From Paratractidigestivibacter sp963649365 (GTDB lineage Bacteria; Actinomycetota; Coriobacteriia; Coriobacteriales; Atopobiaceae): DNA of 30,731 nt. This document shows positions 13,866-20,600 of the stretch, piece by piece; within the stretch, counting starts at the first letter, position 1, and every line of letters starts with the position of its first letter. Location: the NCBI GenBank assembly GCA_963649365.1, contig CAVJHQ010000017.1, positions 1-30,731 on the forward strand, given 5' to 3'. The position numbers and the translations under genes are program-made. The notes below the pieces were generated by a model. The model was not told the DNA's origin. It did not search any database and was given only the letters and a program-made list of their open reading frames with translations.

Positions 13866-13968
13866 TTCAGCTAGCCAAAAAATCTCACGGGACTGTGGCA
13901 GACGTTAAGAAGCGATTTTGGGCCTCAAACGGCTGTCACAGTCCCGTGAGATTATTTGGCTAGCTGAA
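13866..13968. repeat. Long near-perfect inverted repeat, 36-bp arms
   Basis: The left arm (13866-13901) begins TTCAGCTAGCC and continues through TCTCACGGGACTGTG. The right arm (13933-13968) is its reverse complement with two mismatches. The 31-base centre allows a few more imperfect pairs near its ends. The region from the tRNA-Leu terminator to the stop of the small membrane protein gene (about 230 bases) otherwise holds nothing recognisable. It could be a MITE-like element or a bidirectional mRNA-end structure for the minus-strand gene ending at 14009. No transposase or clear target duplication is visible. Confidence 0.85.
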
Positions 13969-14008
13969 GCCGATGAAATGCCGGCCCGCGCGCCGCGTTT
14001 CTTGCCGC

Positions 14009-14203
14009 CTACTCGTCCTCGTCGTCATCGTCGAAGAGGGACCAGTCGTCGTCGCTCTTCTCGTGGTTGAAGTACATGGCCTTGGTCTTGCGCTCCATGA
14101 CCACGGCGATAAGAAGGCACACGAGGATGCCGCCTATGACCAGCACGATCACGCCCGTGCGGTCGCCGAAAAGCCAGGATATGAAGTCGCCTAGTGCCTG
14201 CAT
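14009..14203 (-). CDS. Small single-pass membrane protein with acidic tail
   Basis: 64 residues. A short amphipathic start (MQALGDFISWLFGD) precedes one strong membrane helix (about residues 17-36), then a basic MERKTKAM stretch and a very acidic C-terminus (DDDWSLFDDDDEDE). No family is recognised. I accept it as real because a textbook AGGAGG lies six bases before the ATG, the charge pattern around the helix follows the positive-inside rule, and the composition is protein-like. It stands alone on the minus strand, divergent from serS. Function unknown. Confidence 0.72.
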   Translation of the reverse strand: MQALGDFISWLFGDRTGVIVLVIGGILVCLLIAVVMERKTKAMYFNHEKSDDDWSLFDDDDEDE

Positions 14204-14242
14204 GTCTGCCTCCTGTGAGCATCAGCGTGTTTTTGCACGCAC

Positions 14243-14254
14243 AAGTATATACTT
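14243..14254. promoter_or_regulatory. Palindromic AT-rich element between divergent genes (possible shared -10)
   Basis: AAGTATATACTT is a perfect 12-base palindrome and contains TATACT on both strands. It lies between the small membrane protein gene (minus) and serS (plus), about 40 and 64 bases from their starts. No good -35 box is found on either side, so it could be an operator instead. A CCGCGC-TTTT-GCGCGG hairpin follows in the serS leader; I see no T-box. Confidence 0.35.
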
Positions 14255-14317
14255 GGAGCGCTGCCGCGCTTTTGCGCGGGACCGGACCTTAGCACCGCAA
14301 GAGCAAGGAGAGCACGC

Positions 14318-15604
14318 ATGCTCGACATCAAGTTCGTCCGCGAGAACCCCGACGTCGTGGACAAGGCCTGCGAGTCCAGGCAGAACGCCCACTGGGACCG
14401 CGAGAAGTTTTTCGAGCTCGACGAGGAGCGCCGCTCCGTCATCGCCGAGGTCGAGAAGCTCCAGGCGGACCGCAACGCCGTTTCCAAGCAGATCGGCCTT
14501 CTAATGAAGGACGGCAAGAAGGACGAGGCCGAGGCCGCCAAGGCCCAGGTCGCCGCCAACAAGGAGCGCATCGCCGAGCTCGGCGAGAAGCGCGCCAACG
14601 TCGAGCAGGAGCTCTTCGACCTGGTGGCCGCCATCCCGAACATCCCCCACGAGGACGTGCCCTACGGCAAGGACGACTCCGACAACCCCGAGGTGCGCCG
14701 CTGGGGCACCCCGCGCGAGTTCGACTTCGAGGCCAAGGCTCACTGGGACCTCGGCCCCGAGCTCGGCATGATCGACTTCGACCGCGGCGTCAAGCTCGCC
14801 GGCACCCGCTTCTACCTGCTGGGCGGCATGGGCGCCCGCATGGAGCGCGCGCTCATCAACTTCTTCATCGACATGCACAACAAGGCCGGCTTCAAGGAGT
14901 GGTGGCCGCCCGTCATCACCAACCACGACAGCCTCTTCGGCACCGGCCAGCTGCCCAAGTTCGACGACGACCTCTACCACGTGAACCCCGACCTCTACCT
15001 CATCCCGACGGCCGAGGTCCAGCTCACCAACATCCACCGCGACGAGGTCATCGACGGCGACAAGCTCCCGCTGCTCTACACCGCCTTCACCCCGTGCTTC
15101 CGCGAGGAGGCCGGTTCCGCCGGCCGCGACACCCGCGGCATCATCCGCGTGCACGAGTTCGACAAGGTCGAGATGGTCAAGTTCGCCAAGCCCGAGGACT
15201 CCATGAACCAGCTCGAGTCCATGGTCGCCGAGGCGGAGGCCTGCCTGCAGGCGCTCGGCCTCCCGTACCACGTGGTCACCCTCTGCACCGGTGACATCGG
15301 CTTCAGCGCCACCAAGTGCTACGACATCGAGGTTTGGCTGCCCAGCTACAACAACTACAAAGAGATCTCTTCTTGCTCCAACTGCTGGGACTTCCAGGCT
15401 CGCCGCGCCAACATCAAGTATCGCGACCCGGCCAACTTCAAGGGCACTCGTTACGTCCACACGCTTAACGGCTCGGGCCTGGCCGTGGGCCGCACGATGG
15501 CCGCCATCATGGAGAACTACCAGAACGCCGACGGCACCATCACCGTGCCGGAGGCGCTGCGCTCCTACATGGGCGGCATCGAGGTCATCAAGCCTGAGGC
15601 CTAG
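14318..15604 (+). CDS. serS: Seryl-tRNA synthetase
   Basis: 428 residues, the normal bacterial length. The N-terminal tRNA-binding arm (about 28-105) is a Glu/Lys-rich coiled coil. The class II catalytic core has motif 2, FREEAGSAGRDTRGIIRVHE (261-280), and motif 3, GSGLAVGRTMAAIMEN (385-400), plus the serine-pocket stretch PTAEVQLTN. It charges tRNA-Ser, including the tRNA-Ser(GCT) encoded about 1 kb away. The ATG at 14318 follows AAGGAGAG. The gene is monocistronic with a strong terminator after it. Confidence 0.98.
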   Translation: MLDIKFVRENPDVVDKACESRQNAHWDREKFFELDEERRSVIAEVEKLQADRNAVSKQIGLLMKDGKKDEAEAAKAQVAANKERIAELGEKRANVEQELFDLVAAIPNIPHEDVPYGKDDSDNPEVRRWGTPREFDFEAKAHWDLGPELGMIDFDRGVKLAGTRFYLLGGMGARMERALINFFIDMHNKAGFKEWWPPVITNHDSLFGTGQLPKFDDDLYHVNPDLYLIPTAEVQLTNIHRDEVIDGDKLPLLYTAFTPCFREEAGSAGRDTRGIIRVHEFDKVEMVKFAKPEDSMNQLESMVAEAEACLQALGLPYHVVTLCTGDIGFSATKCYDIEVWLPSYNNYKEISSCSNCWDFQARRANIKYRDPANFKGTRYVHTLNGSGLAVGRTMAAIMENYQNADGTITVPEALRSYMGGIEVIKPEA

Positions 15605-15654
15605 TTCTGCCCGGGGGCAAGCCCGGCCCCGGCGCCGATAATCCGTTTGCTGTG

Positions 15655-15690
15655 GAATGCCGCCCGCTCACCGTGGGCGGCATTCTTGTC
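15655..15690 (+). terminator. Intrinsic terminator after serS
   Basis: GAATGCCGCCC (15655-15665) pairs perfectly with GGGCGGCATTC (15675-15685) around a 9-base loop, followed by TTGT. The T-run is short but the 11-base stem is strong. Confidence 0.75.
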
Positions 15691-15699
15691 ACAGGCAAC

Positions 15700-15804
15700 G
15701 ACCATACTTATATGGTCAAGAGAAAGTTTCCTTTGGGGCGATGCGAAAGAGAAGGTTGCTTTAGGCGCGCCACAAAAGAGAATGTTGCCTTTAGGTGAGG
15801 CGAC
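15700..15804. repeat. Inverted repeat followed by three 29-bp tandem repeats
   Basis: GACCATA (15700-15706) and TATGGTC (15711-15717) form a perfect hairpin with a CTTA loop. Three units follow at once, at 15718, 15747 and 15776, each beginning AAGAGAA and continuing roughly (A/G/T)GTT-GCCTTTAGGGCG. The period is 29 bases, not a multiple of three, so reading it as protein would shift frame between units. This is why I start the next gene after it. It may be a regulatory or RNA-structure element in the leader of the hypothetical gene at 15824. Confidence 0.75.
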
Positions 15805-15823
15805 GGCGAGAAGGGCGAGACAG

Positions 15824-16153
15824 ATGCCGAAGATGGCGGGTTTGACCGAGGTGGCGTGCTTCGAGTGCGCGGGGGACGTGCGCGCCATGTCGGTGGGCAG
15901 GGTTCCGAGCGGGGAGCTGGTGCTCGAGGAGCTGCTCGAGGGCCCGTCGACCCTTCTTGCCCACGGGGCGGAGAAAGTGGCGCTCTACGTGGCGAGCGAG
16001 GGAATCGGCGAAGAAGAGCTCGCGGAGTTCGCCCGCGACGAGAACAACGACATACTCGACCTGATGGACAGCATGGACGAGAAGGGCGTGCCGTACAGGT
16101 TTTGGGGCGGCAGCGTCGACAACGTGATCGCCTTCAGGCCGAAGCAGGGCTAG
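15824..16153 (+). CDS. Hypothetical protein, about 109 residues
   Basis: A soluble, acidic small protein (MPKMAGLTEVACFECAG...). No family is recognised. The LLAHGAEKVALYVASEG segment followed by a helix-rich FARDENNDILDLMDSMDEKG and a final strand VDNVIAFRP suggest a small alpha/beta fold. It has a CxxC-like pair (ACFECAG, near residues 11-14) that could bind metal, but no partner pair is seen. The start is uncertain: ATG at 15824 follows GAAGGGCGAGA; ATG at 15833 is possible; the frame is open back to 15647, but that extension crosses the serS terminator and the 29-bp repeats. Confidence 0.6.
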   Translation: MPKMAGLTEVACFECAGDVRAMSVGRVPSGELVLEELLEGPSTLLAHGAEKVALYVASEGIGEEELAEFARDENNDILDLMDSMDEKGVPYRFWGGSVDNVIAFRPKQG

Positions 16154-16217
16154 GGCTGCGCTTGGCCGGCCGGATGGCTGGCCAAGGCGTGTCTTCTAGA
16201 AGGGGATGCAGCGCTAG

Positions 16218-16243
16218 CAAAAAGGGCTCCCGAAGGAGCCCCT
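16218..16243 (-). terminator. Intrinsic terminator after tRNA-Arg
   Basis: Read on the minus strand, GGGCTCC, TTCG loop, GGAGCCC, then TTTTTGC. It lies about ten bases after the tRNA-Arg CCA end and may also stop plus-strand transcription from the hypothetical gene. Confidence 0.85.
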
Positions 16244-16252
16244 TAAGTTGCG

Positions 16253-16329
16253 TGGTGCGGCGTATAGGATTCGAACCTATGACGCCCTGATTCGTAGTCA
16301 GGTCCTCTATCCAGCTGAGGTAACGCCGC
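16253..16329 (-). tRNA. tRNA-Arg, anticodon ACG
   Basis: On the minus strand the acceptor GCGGCGT pairs with ACGCCGC, with discriminator A and encoded CCA (16255-16253). The anticodon stem is CCTGA/TCAGG with loop CTACGAA, giving anticodon ACG (modified to ICG by TadA; reads CGU, CGC and CGA). The T arm is ATAGG-TTCGAAT-CCTAT. Confidence 0.96.
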
Positions 16330-16339
16330 GTGCAAGAAG

Positions 16340-16370
16340 ATATATTGCCAGTCGTTCGCCCCTTCGTCAA
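16340..16370 (-). promoter_or_regulatory. Promoter of tRNA-Arg
   Basis: On the minus strand TTGACG (16370-16365) is followed after 17-20 bases by the AT-rich CAATATATC (about 16348-16340), which gives several possible -10 registers. The mature tRNA starts about 11 bases downstream. Confidence 0.5.
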
Positions 16371-16592
16371 CCAAGAATCTGGAATATGTAGGAACTGTGA
16401 ACAAGGACGTTGGACACGGTGCTCGGGGCTGGCCGAGCGGGCTGTCTGGCGGCTCCTTCGCGCGCCGCCTGGAGGCCGCTTGTCCCCAGGTAGCCGGCTT
16501 CGGGCGCTGTCGACCGGGCGGGCGCCTCGGGGGCAATCCTGCCTTGAGCAACGCGTGCCCGCCGCGGCGCGTTTCTTGCCGCGGCAAAGAAA
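16371..16592. other. GC-rich stretch between the two minus-strand tRNA units; no gene seen
   Basis: About 220 bases between the tRNA-Ser terminator and the tRNA-Arg promoter. It holds short GC hairpins (CTCGG/CCGAG and GGCGGC/GCCGCC), but I found no ORF with a ribosome-binding site, no SRP RNA core and no tRNA. The apparent open frames here are antisense to tRNAs or lack starts. Confidence 0.5.
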
Positions 16593-16621
16593 AAACCCGC
16601 CCACGCGGCGCGCGGGCGGGT
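16586..16621 (-). terminator. Intrinsic terminator after tRNA-Ser
   Basis: On the minus strand AACCCGCCC (16621-16613) pairs with GGGCGGGTT (16601-16593), followed by TTTTCTTT. It begins about ten bases after the tRNA-Ser CCA end. Confidence 0.88.
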
Positions 16622-16630
16622 TGAACGTTC

Positions 16631-16721
16631 TGGCGGAGAGCTGGGGATTCGAACCCCAGATTCCCTTAGGGGGAATACTCGCTTAGCAGGCGAGCACCTT
16701 CGGCCTCTCGGTCAGCTCTCC
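16631..16721 (-). tRNA. tRNA-Ser, anticodon GCT
   Basis: On the minus strand the acceptor GGAGAGC pairs with GCTCTCC, with discriminator G and encoded CCA (16633-16631). The anticodon stem is CTCGC/GCGAG with loop CTGCTAA, giving GCT (reads AGC and AGU). A long variable arm (TTCCC/GGGAA) marks a class II tRNA. Confidence 0.96.
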
Positions 16722-16738
16722 AAAAATGGTGCTTGAGC

Positions 16739-16768
16739 ATCATAACGCATAAACGGCGTTTTAACCAA
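16739..16768 (-). promoter_or_regulatory. Possible promoter of tRNA-Ser
   Basis: On the minus strand TTGGTT (16768-16763), an 18-base spacer, then TATGAT (16744-16739). The tRNA starts 17 bases after the -10 box. The -35 box overlaps the gluQ stop codon. Confidence 0.4.
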
Positions 16769-17828
16769 CCAGGCTGGCGAGAAAATCATCGTCGACGACA
16801 ATATCGCCCCGATGCGCGGCAACGGCGTCCCACGAGAACGCGCCGATAAGGTCTCTGGCCTTCGCCCGGCAGCCCGGCTCGACGAGGCCTGCCGCCGCCG
16901 CGAGCGCCCCGACGATGGTCTCCGGCCGCGCGCCGCGCTCTCGATGCGCCCCCAGGTCGAGGTCGCGGTCGCGCTTGGAGAGCCGGCGGCCGTCCGGCGC
17001 CACGAGCAGCGGGACGTGCCCGTACGCGGGCGCCGGAAAGCCCAGGAGCCCCGCAAGGTACGCTTGGCGCGCCGAGGAGCCCAGCAGGTCCCGGCCGCGG
17101 ACGACCTGGTTCACGCCCATGAGCGCGTCGTCGACCACGACGGCGAGCTGATAAGCGAAGACGCCGTCGCTGCGGCGCACGAGGAAGTCGCCGCACTCGC
17201 GGGCAAGAACCTCGGACTGCGGGCCGAACGCGAGGTCGCGCCAGCGCACGGTGCCCGCCGGGTCGCTCGCCTCGGGGACCCTGAGGCGCGTCGCCGGCGG
17301 GCGTGCGGCCGACCTTCTTGCCACCTCGGCGGCGTCGAGGCCCCGGCAGGTCCCGGCATACAGGTACGTGCCGTCCGAGGCGTGCGGCGCCGAGGCGGCG
17401 TGGAGCTCGGCGCGGGTGCAGAAGCACGGGTAGGTGAGGCCCCGCTCGCCGAGCGCGCGGACGGCGTCGTCGTAGATGCTGGTCCGCTCGCTCTGGAAAT
17501 ACGGGCCCTCGTCCCAGTCGAGGCCCAGCCACTCGAGGTCGCTCATGAGCAGCTCCGCGTTCTCGCGCCGCTGGGCCCGCGGGTCGAGGTCCTCGATGCG
17601 CAGGACGAGCTCGCCGCCCGCCGAGCGCGCGGAGAGCCAGGCCATAAGGGCCGAGAAGACGTTGCCCAGGTGCATGCGCCCCGACGGCGTGGGGGCAAAG
17701 CGCCCTCGGACGGGAGCGGCGGGGCGTGTCGCCGTCGACTCGGCCCTGCCCGCCGCGCAGGCGGCGCCGCCCGTGCCGCCCGCCGGGGTGCCGCCCGCCG
17801 TCGTGCCCGCGCCCTTCTCGCTGTCCAT
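16761..17828 (-). CDS. gluQ: Glutamyl-Q tRNA(Asp) synthetase
   Basis: 355 residues. It is a truncated class I GluRS-like enzyme: the catalytic domain is present (RGRFAPTPSG, MHLGN at 52-56, LRIEDLDPR, and the KMSKS-equivalent LSKRD at 283-287), but the C-terminal anticodon-binding domain of GltX is missing. The GluQRS zinc site is visible as Cys135, Cys137, Tyr157 and Cys161. Such enzymes attach glutamate to the queuosine at position 34 of tRNA-Asp. A 38-residue Gly/Ala/Thr-rich leader before RGRFAPTPSG is unusual and looks disordered. No alternative start was found between it and the core, and the ATG overlaps the stop of the upstream gene by one base (TGATG). Residues 170-172 use the codons GCA AGA AGG, rare here, which create the TTCTTGCC octamer. 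Confidence 0.9.
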   Translation of the reverse strand: MDSEKGAGTTAGGTPAGGTGGAACAAGRAESTATRPAAPVRGRFAPTPSGRMHLGNVFSALMAWLSARSAGGELVLRIEDLDPRAQRRENAELLMSDLEWLGLDWDEGPYFQSERTSIYDDAVRALGERGLTYPCFCTRAELHAASAPHASDGTYLYAGTCRGLDAAEVARRSAARPPATRLRVPEASDPAGTVRWRDLAFGPQSEVLARECGDFLVRRSDGVFAYQLAVVVDDALMGVNQVVRGRDLLGSSARQAYLAGLLGFPAPAYGHVPLLVAPDGRRLSKRDRDLDLGAHRERGARPETIVGALAAAAGLVEPGCRAKARDLIGAFSWDAVAAHRGDIVVDDDFLASLVG

Positions 17829-18478
17829 CAGCCGAGCTGCTTGGAGTAGACGTACAGGTTCAGCTCCGGTTCCGCGCGCGAAGGCTCCTCGAGCTGGCGG
17901 CTAAGCCCCAGGTGCTCATAAAACCCCACGTCGCAGGAGTCGTCCGTTAGAAGGAAGAACCCGTCGCGCCTGATCTCGCGCACATGGTCGGCGACGGCTT
18001 GGATGAGCCGCCTGCCCATGCCCATGCCGCGCGCCTCCGGGCTCACGATGAGCAGCTTGACTTCGGCCCCGGACCCCTCGCCGCCGCCCTTGACGTAGCG
18101 GCGCCCGACCTCGCCCTCCTCGGCCTCGAGCCCCGCGACGTCCCGGCCGAACCGCGTGTCCGGCCCCAGCTGGGCAAGAAGCGCTTCTCGCCGCGCGAGC
18201 CAGCGGTCGTGAACCGCCTTGCGCCGAGGCTCGCCCGCGGCCTCGCCCAGGGGATCCGACGAGACGAGCACGATGCCCATGAGCCTGCCGTCGACCTCGC
18301 CCACGAGGCCCCAGTCGGTGTCCGTGAGGTAGTTGCAGACCGTGGCCTCGGAAACCAGGCGCCCGGCGCGCGGCTCGAGGTCGGCGTGCCACTGCTGCTG
18401 GAAGAGCCGCGCCGCCTGCTCGGTGTCGCGGTCCTCGAATCGGCGGAATATGAGGGAGCTTGCCATCGGCATCGGCAT
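17828..18478 (-). CDS. GNAT-family N-acetyltransferase
   Basis: About 216 residues. The acetyl-CoA-binding motif A is clear: LLIVSPEARGMGMGRRLIQA, with the R/Q-x-x-G-x-G/A pattern as RGMGMG, then GFFLLTDDSCDVGFYEHLG as motif B. The N-terminal half has FRRFEDRDTEQAARLFQ and WGLVGEVDGRLMGIVLV, normal for GNAT beta strands. The substrate is not predictable. The start is ambiguous: three ATGs (18478, 18472, 18466) lie in an ATGCCG repeat, and AGGA sits just before the first. It is co-transcribed with gluQ, with a one-base overlap. Confidence 0.88.
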   Translation of the reverse strand: MPMPMASSLIFRRFEDRDTEQAARLFQQQWHADLEPRAGRLVSEATVCNYLTDTDWGLVGEVDGRLMGIVLVSSDPLGEAAGEPRRKAVHDRWLARREALLAQLGPDTRFGRDVAGLEAEEGEVGRRYVKGGGEGSGAEVKLLIVSPEARGMGMGRRLIQAVADHVREIRRDGFFLLTDDSCDVGFYEHLGLSRQLEEPSRAEPELNLYVYSKQLG

Positions 18479-18529
18479 CAAGTCCTATCGTCTCGGGTAG
18501 CCTTCGGCCCTAAGCTGCCAGGTCTTTAT

Positions 18530-18646
18530 ATGGTCGCGCGCGGGCCGGATGAGTGTGTCTCGCTTGAGAATATCACCCGCGCGACGGATAGTTATGAGGC
18601 GGCCCTCGCCGCGCTGGTGAAGCTGTCCGCCGAAACCGAGGACTGA
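18530..18646 (+). CDS. Possible 38-residue peptide upstream of the cysteine desulfidase gene
   Basis: The frame MVARGPDECVSLENITRA... reads as plausible, acidic, helix-forming protein (ATDSYEAALAALVKLSAE) and stops 12 bases before the next start codon. The ribosome-binding site is weak (CAGG), and a likely promoter for the next gene lies inside it. It could be a leader peptide, a remnant or chance. Low confidence. Confidence 0.3.
   Translation: MVARGPDECVSLENITRATDSYEAALAALVKLSAETED
18564..18592 (+). promoter_or_regulatory. Possible promoter of the cysteine desulfidase gene
   Basis: TTGAGA (18564-18569), a 17-base spacer, then GATAGT (18587-18592). This would give a 5' leader of about 60 bases. 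Confidence 0.4.
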
Positions 18647-18658
18647 AAGAGGAACACC

Positions 18659-19939
18659 ATGGTCGACTACATCCAGCTCCTCAAGAAGGAGATCGTCCCG
18701 GCGGAGGGCTGCACCGAGCCCGTCGCCGTCGCGTACGCCGTCTCGCTGGCCGCCGAGCAGCTGGCCGGCGGCCCCGCCGACGTGCGCCTCCAGCTCTCCG
18801 CGAACATCATCAAGAACGCGCTCGGCGTCGGCATCCCGGGCACCGGCATGGTCGGCATCGAGATCGCCGCGGCCCTGGGCGCCGTGGTGCGGAACTCCGC
18901 GAAGAAGCTCGAGGTCCTGCAGGGCTTCTCGCCCGAGCAGCTCGCAGAGGCAAAAGCCCTGGTAGACGCCCATGTGGTCCGCGTTGAGCAGAAAACCACG
19001 CCCGAGACGCTCTACATCGAGGCCACGCTCACCGACGGCGCGGACACGAGCCGCGTCGTCGTCTGCCGCGACCATACCAATGTGGTGCGCGTCGAGAAGA
19101 ACGGCGAGGTCCTGCTGGACAAGCCTATCTCGGTGGCCACGGGCGACGCCGGCGCCGGCACGGGCCTCACGGTGGACGGCATCTTCGAGTTCGCGACCAC
19201 GGTGCCGTTCGAGGACATCGCCTTCATCCTCGACTGCGTCCCGCTCAACACGCGCGTGAGCGAGGAGGGCCTGCGCGGCTGCTACGGCCTCGAGGTCGGG
19301 CGCCGCATGAGCGCCGGATCCAACGCCCGCGGCGTGCTTCTCAACAACCTCTCGCTGCGCCTGATCTCGGCGACCGCCGCCGCGTCCGACGCGCGCATGG
19401 GCGGCTGCCCGCTCTCGGTCATGACGTGCGCCGGCAGCGGCAACCAGGGCCTGGCCAGCAGCCTGCCCGTCATCGAGCTCGCCCGCGCGCTCGGCTCCTC
19501 CGACGAGGACCTCGCCCGCGCGCTCGCCATCTCGGACCTCGTGGTCATCCACATCAAGGAGTACATGGGGCGCCTCTCGCCGCTGTGCGGCAGCGGCATC
19601 GCGGGCGGCACCGGCGCCTGCTGCGGCATGACCTACCTGCAGGGAGGCAACCTCCCCGAGATCAAGTGCGCGATCAACAACATGCTCGCCACGCTCCAGG
19701 GCATGATCTGCGACGGCGCCAAGGCCACCTGCGCGCTCAAGATCGCCGCCGGCACCAACGCGGCTATCACGAGCTCGACCCTGGCGCTGGCCGACATCCA
19801 GCCGTCCAGCCTCGAGGGCATCGTGTTCGCCGACGCCGAGGACACCATCAGCAACACCGGCAAGCTGGTCCGCGAGGGCTTCGCCACCACCGACGAGGCG
19901 ATTCTCTCCATCATGCTCGCGAAGCAGCTGGAGAAGTAG
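18659..19939 (+). CDS. cyuA: L-cysteine desulfidase (CyuA/YhaM, UPF0597 family)
   Basis: 426 residues, matching the UPF0597/serine dehydratase-alpha-like family throughout. The signature AEGCTEPVA lies at the N-terminus (Cys18). Further conserved cysteines are in RLSPLCGSGIAGGTGACCGM and in GMICDGAKATCALK. These are the expected [4Fe-4S] ligands and the active-site cysteine of archaeal L-cysteine desulfidase and enteric CyuA, which break L-cysteine into pyruvate, ammonia and sulfide in anaerobes. The Fe-S enzyme is oxygen-sensitive, which suits an anaerobic gut organism. AGAGGAA precedes the ATG. No cyuP-type transporter lies next to it here. The family call is strong; the choice between cysteine and serine as substrate is inference. 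Confidence 0.9.
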   Translation: MVDYIQLLKKEIVPAEGCTEPVAVAYAVSLAAEQLAGGPADVRLQLSANIIKNALGVGIPGTGMVGIEIAAALGAVVRNSAKKLEVLQGFSPEQLAEAKALVDAHVVRVEQKTTPETLYIEATLTDGADTSRVVVCRDHTNVVRVEKNGEVLLDKPISVATGDAGAGTGLTVDGIFEFATTVPFEDIAFILDCVPLNTRVSEEGLRGCYGLEVGRRMSAGSNARGVLLNNLSLRLISATAAASDARMGGCPLSVMTCAGSGNQGLASSLPVIELARALGSSDEDLARALAISDLVVIHIKEYMGRLSPLCGSGIAGGTGACCGMTYLQGGNLPEIKCAINNMLATLQGMICDGAKATCALKIAAGTNAAITSSTLALADIQPSSLEGIVFADAEDTISNTGKLVREGFATTDEAILSIMLAKQLEK

Positions 19940-19977
19940 GAAAGCGCCCCTATCGCGTTGCCGGTTCAGAAATTATT

Positions 19978-20009
19978 GTCCCCCTAACAAAACAACGGCG
20001 GGGGCATTT
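19978..20009 (+). terminator. Weak terminator candidate after cyuA
   Basis: CCCCC (19980-19984) can pair with GGGGG (20000-20004) across a 15-base loop, followed by CATTTCTC. The stem is only five pairs. Confidence 0.25.
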
Positions 20010-20098
20010 CTCGGTGTGGGGAATGTAAGAAGGGGCGTCACCTGCTGTTTATTCAGAACGTTCAATTACCATTCACCCAACAAAAACGAACATTCATG

Positions 20099-20127
20099 TG
20101 TGCAGGTAATACGTTTCGTAGTATTAT
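20099..20127 (+). promoter_or_regulatory. Promoter of the winged-helix gene
   Basis: TGTGCA (20099-20104), a 17-base spacer, then TATTAT (20122-20127) inside an unusually AT-rich stretch (about 20045-20130). The rest of the gap from 19940 shows nothing else recognisable. Confidence 0.5.
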
Positions 20128-20170
20128 CCGACCATGATTCGGCATGGCATGTCACTGAATGGAGCGAACC

Positions 20171-20434
20171 GTGAGCGATATTGAGCAGAACGAAGCAAAG
20201 CCCGAGAGGGGGTTCAAGGTGACGCCGTCGGGCCGCGCCATCCTCGCTTACCTGGAGGAGCACGACGGGGAGGCCGTTTCCAAGGCTGCCATCGCCGCCG
20301 AGATCGGACGTTGCGAGAAGACCGTCGACCGGCTTATGTCCAAGCTGCGCGAGGAGGGCTACGTCGAGGTCGAGTCCCGCTGGAACGAGAGGGGCGCCCA
20401 GCTCGCCAACTCGTACAGGCTCAAGCGCCGTTAA
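20171..20434 (+). CDS. Small winged helix-turn-helix DNA-binding protein
   Basis: 87 residues from the GTG at 20171, chosen because GGAG lies six bases before it. An in-frame ATG at 20159 adds four residues but has no ribosome-binding site and itself overlaps that GGAG. The fold reads as helix (SGRAILAYLEEH), helix-turn-helix (VSKAAIAAEIGRCEKTVDRLMSKLREEG), then a wing strand pair (YVEVESRWNERGAQLANSYRL). This is a stand-alone MarR/helix-turn-helix-type module without a sensor domain, so it may bind DNA as a dimer. Target unknown; its own AT-rich upstream region is a natural candidate. Confidence 0.78.
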   Translation: MSDIEQNEAKPERGFKVTPSGRAILAYLEEHDGEAVSKAAIAAEIGRCEKTVDRLMSKLREEGYVEVESRWNERGAQLANSYRLKRR

Positions 20435-20600
20435 GGCCCGGGCCGCCGGAGCCGGACGGCATGGCCGTCCGAGGACGGATGGACGCGAACGCGCTACATT
20501 GATGGGGTCGCCCGCCTTCATGGCCGGCGGCCCTTCTTTGTGGCTAGACGACGATGCGACGGCGCCGGCGCGGCGCGAACGCGGACGGGGAGAAGAGCCC

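Noticed and set aside
13866..13968. Ordinary intrinsic terminator
   Set aside because: The arms are 36 bases with a 31-base centre and no T-run, so I list it as an inverted repeat of unknown role.
14204..14317. T-box riboswitch before serS
   Set aside because: The leader is only about 110 bases and shows no T-box motif, specifier loop or terminator/antiterminator pair.
15647..15823. 59-residue longer start of the hypothetical gene
   Set aside because: It would begin in the serS terminator and read through 29-bp repeats whose period is not a multiple of three.
16371..16592. Unrecognised structured RNA or decayed tRNA between the tRNA units
   Set aside because: There are GC-rich hairpins but no SRP core, no tRNA arms and no own promoter; nothing beyond composition supports it.
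20499..20600. Longer start of the PrmC-TsaC gene
   Set aside because: No ribosome-binding site, low-quality residues, and a strong GGGGAGAAG precedes 20601.
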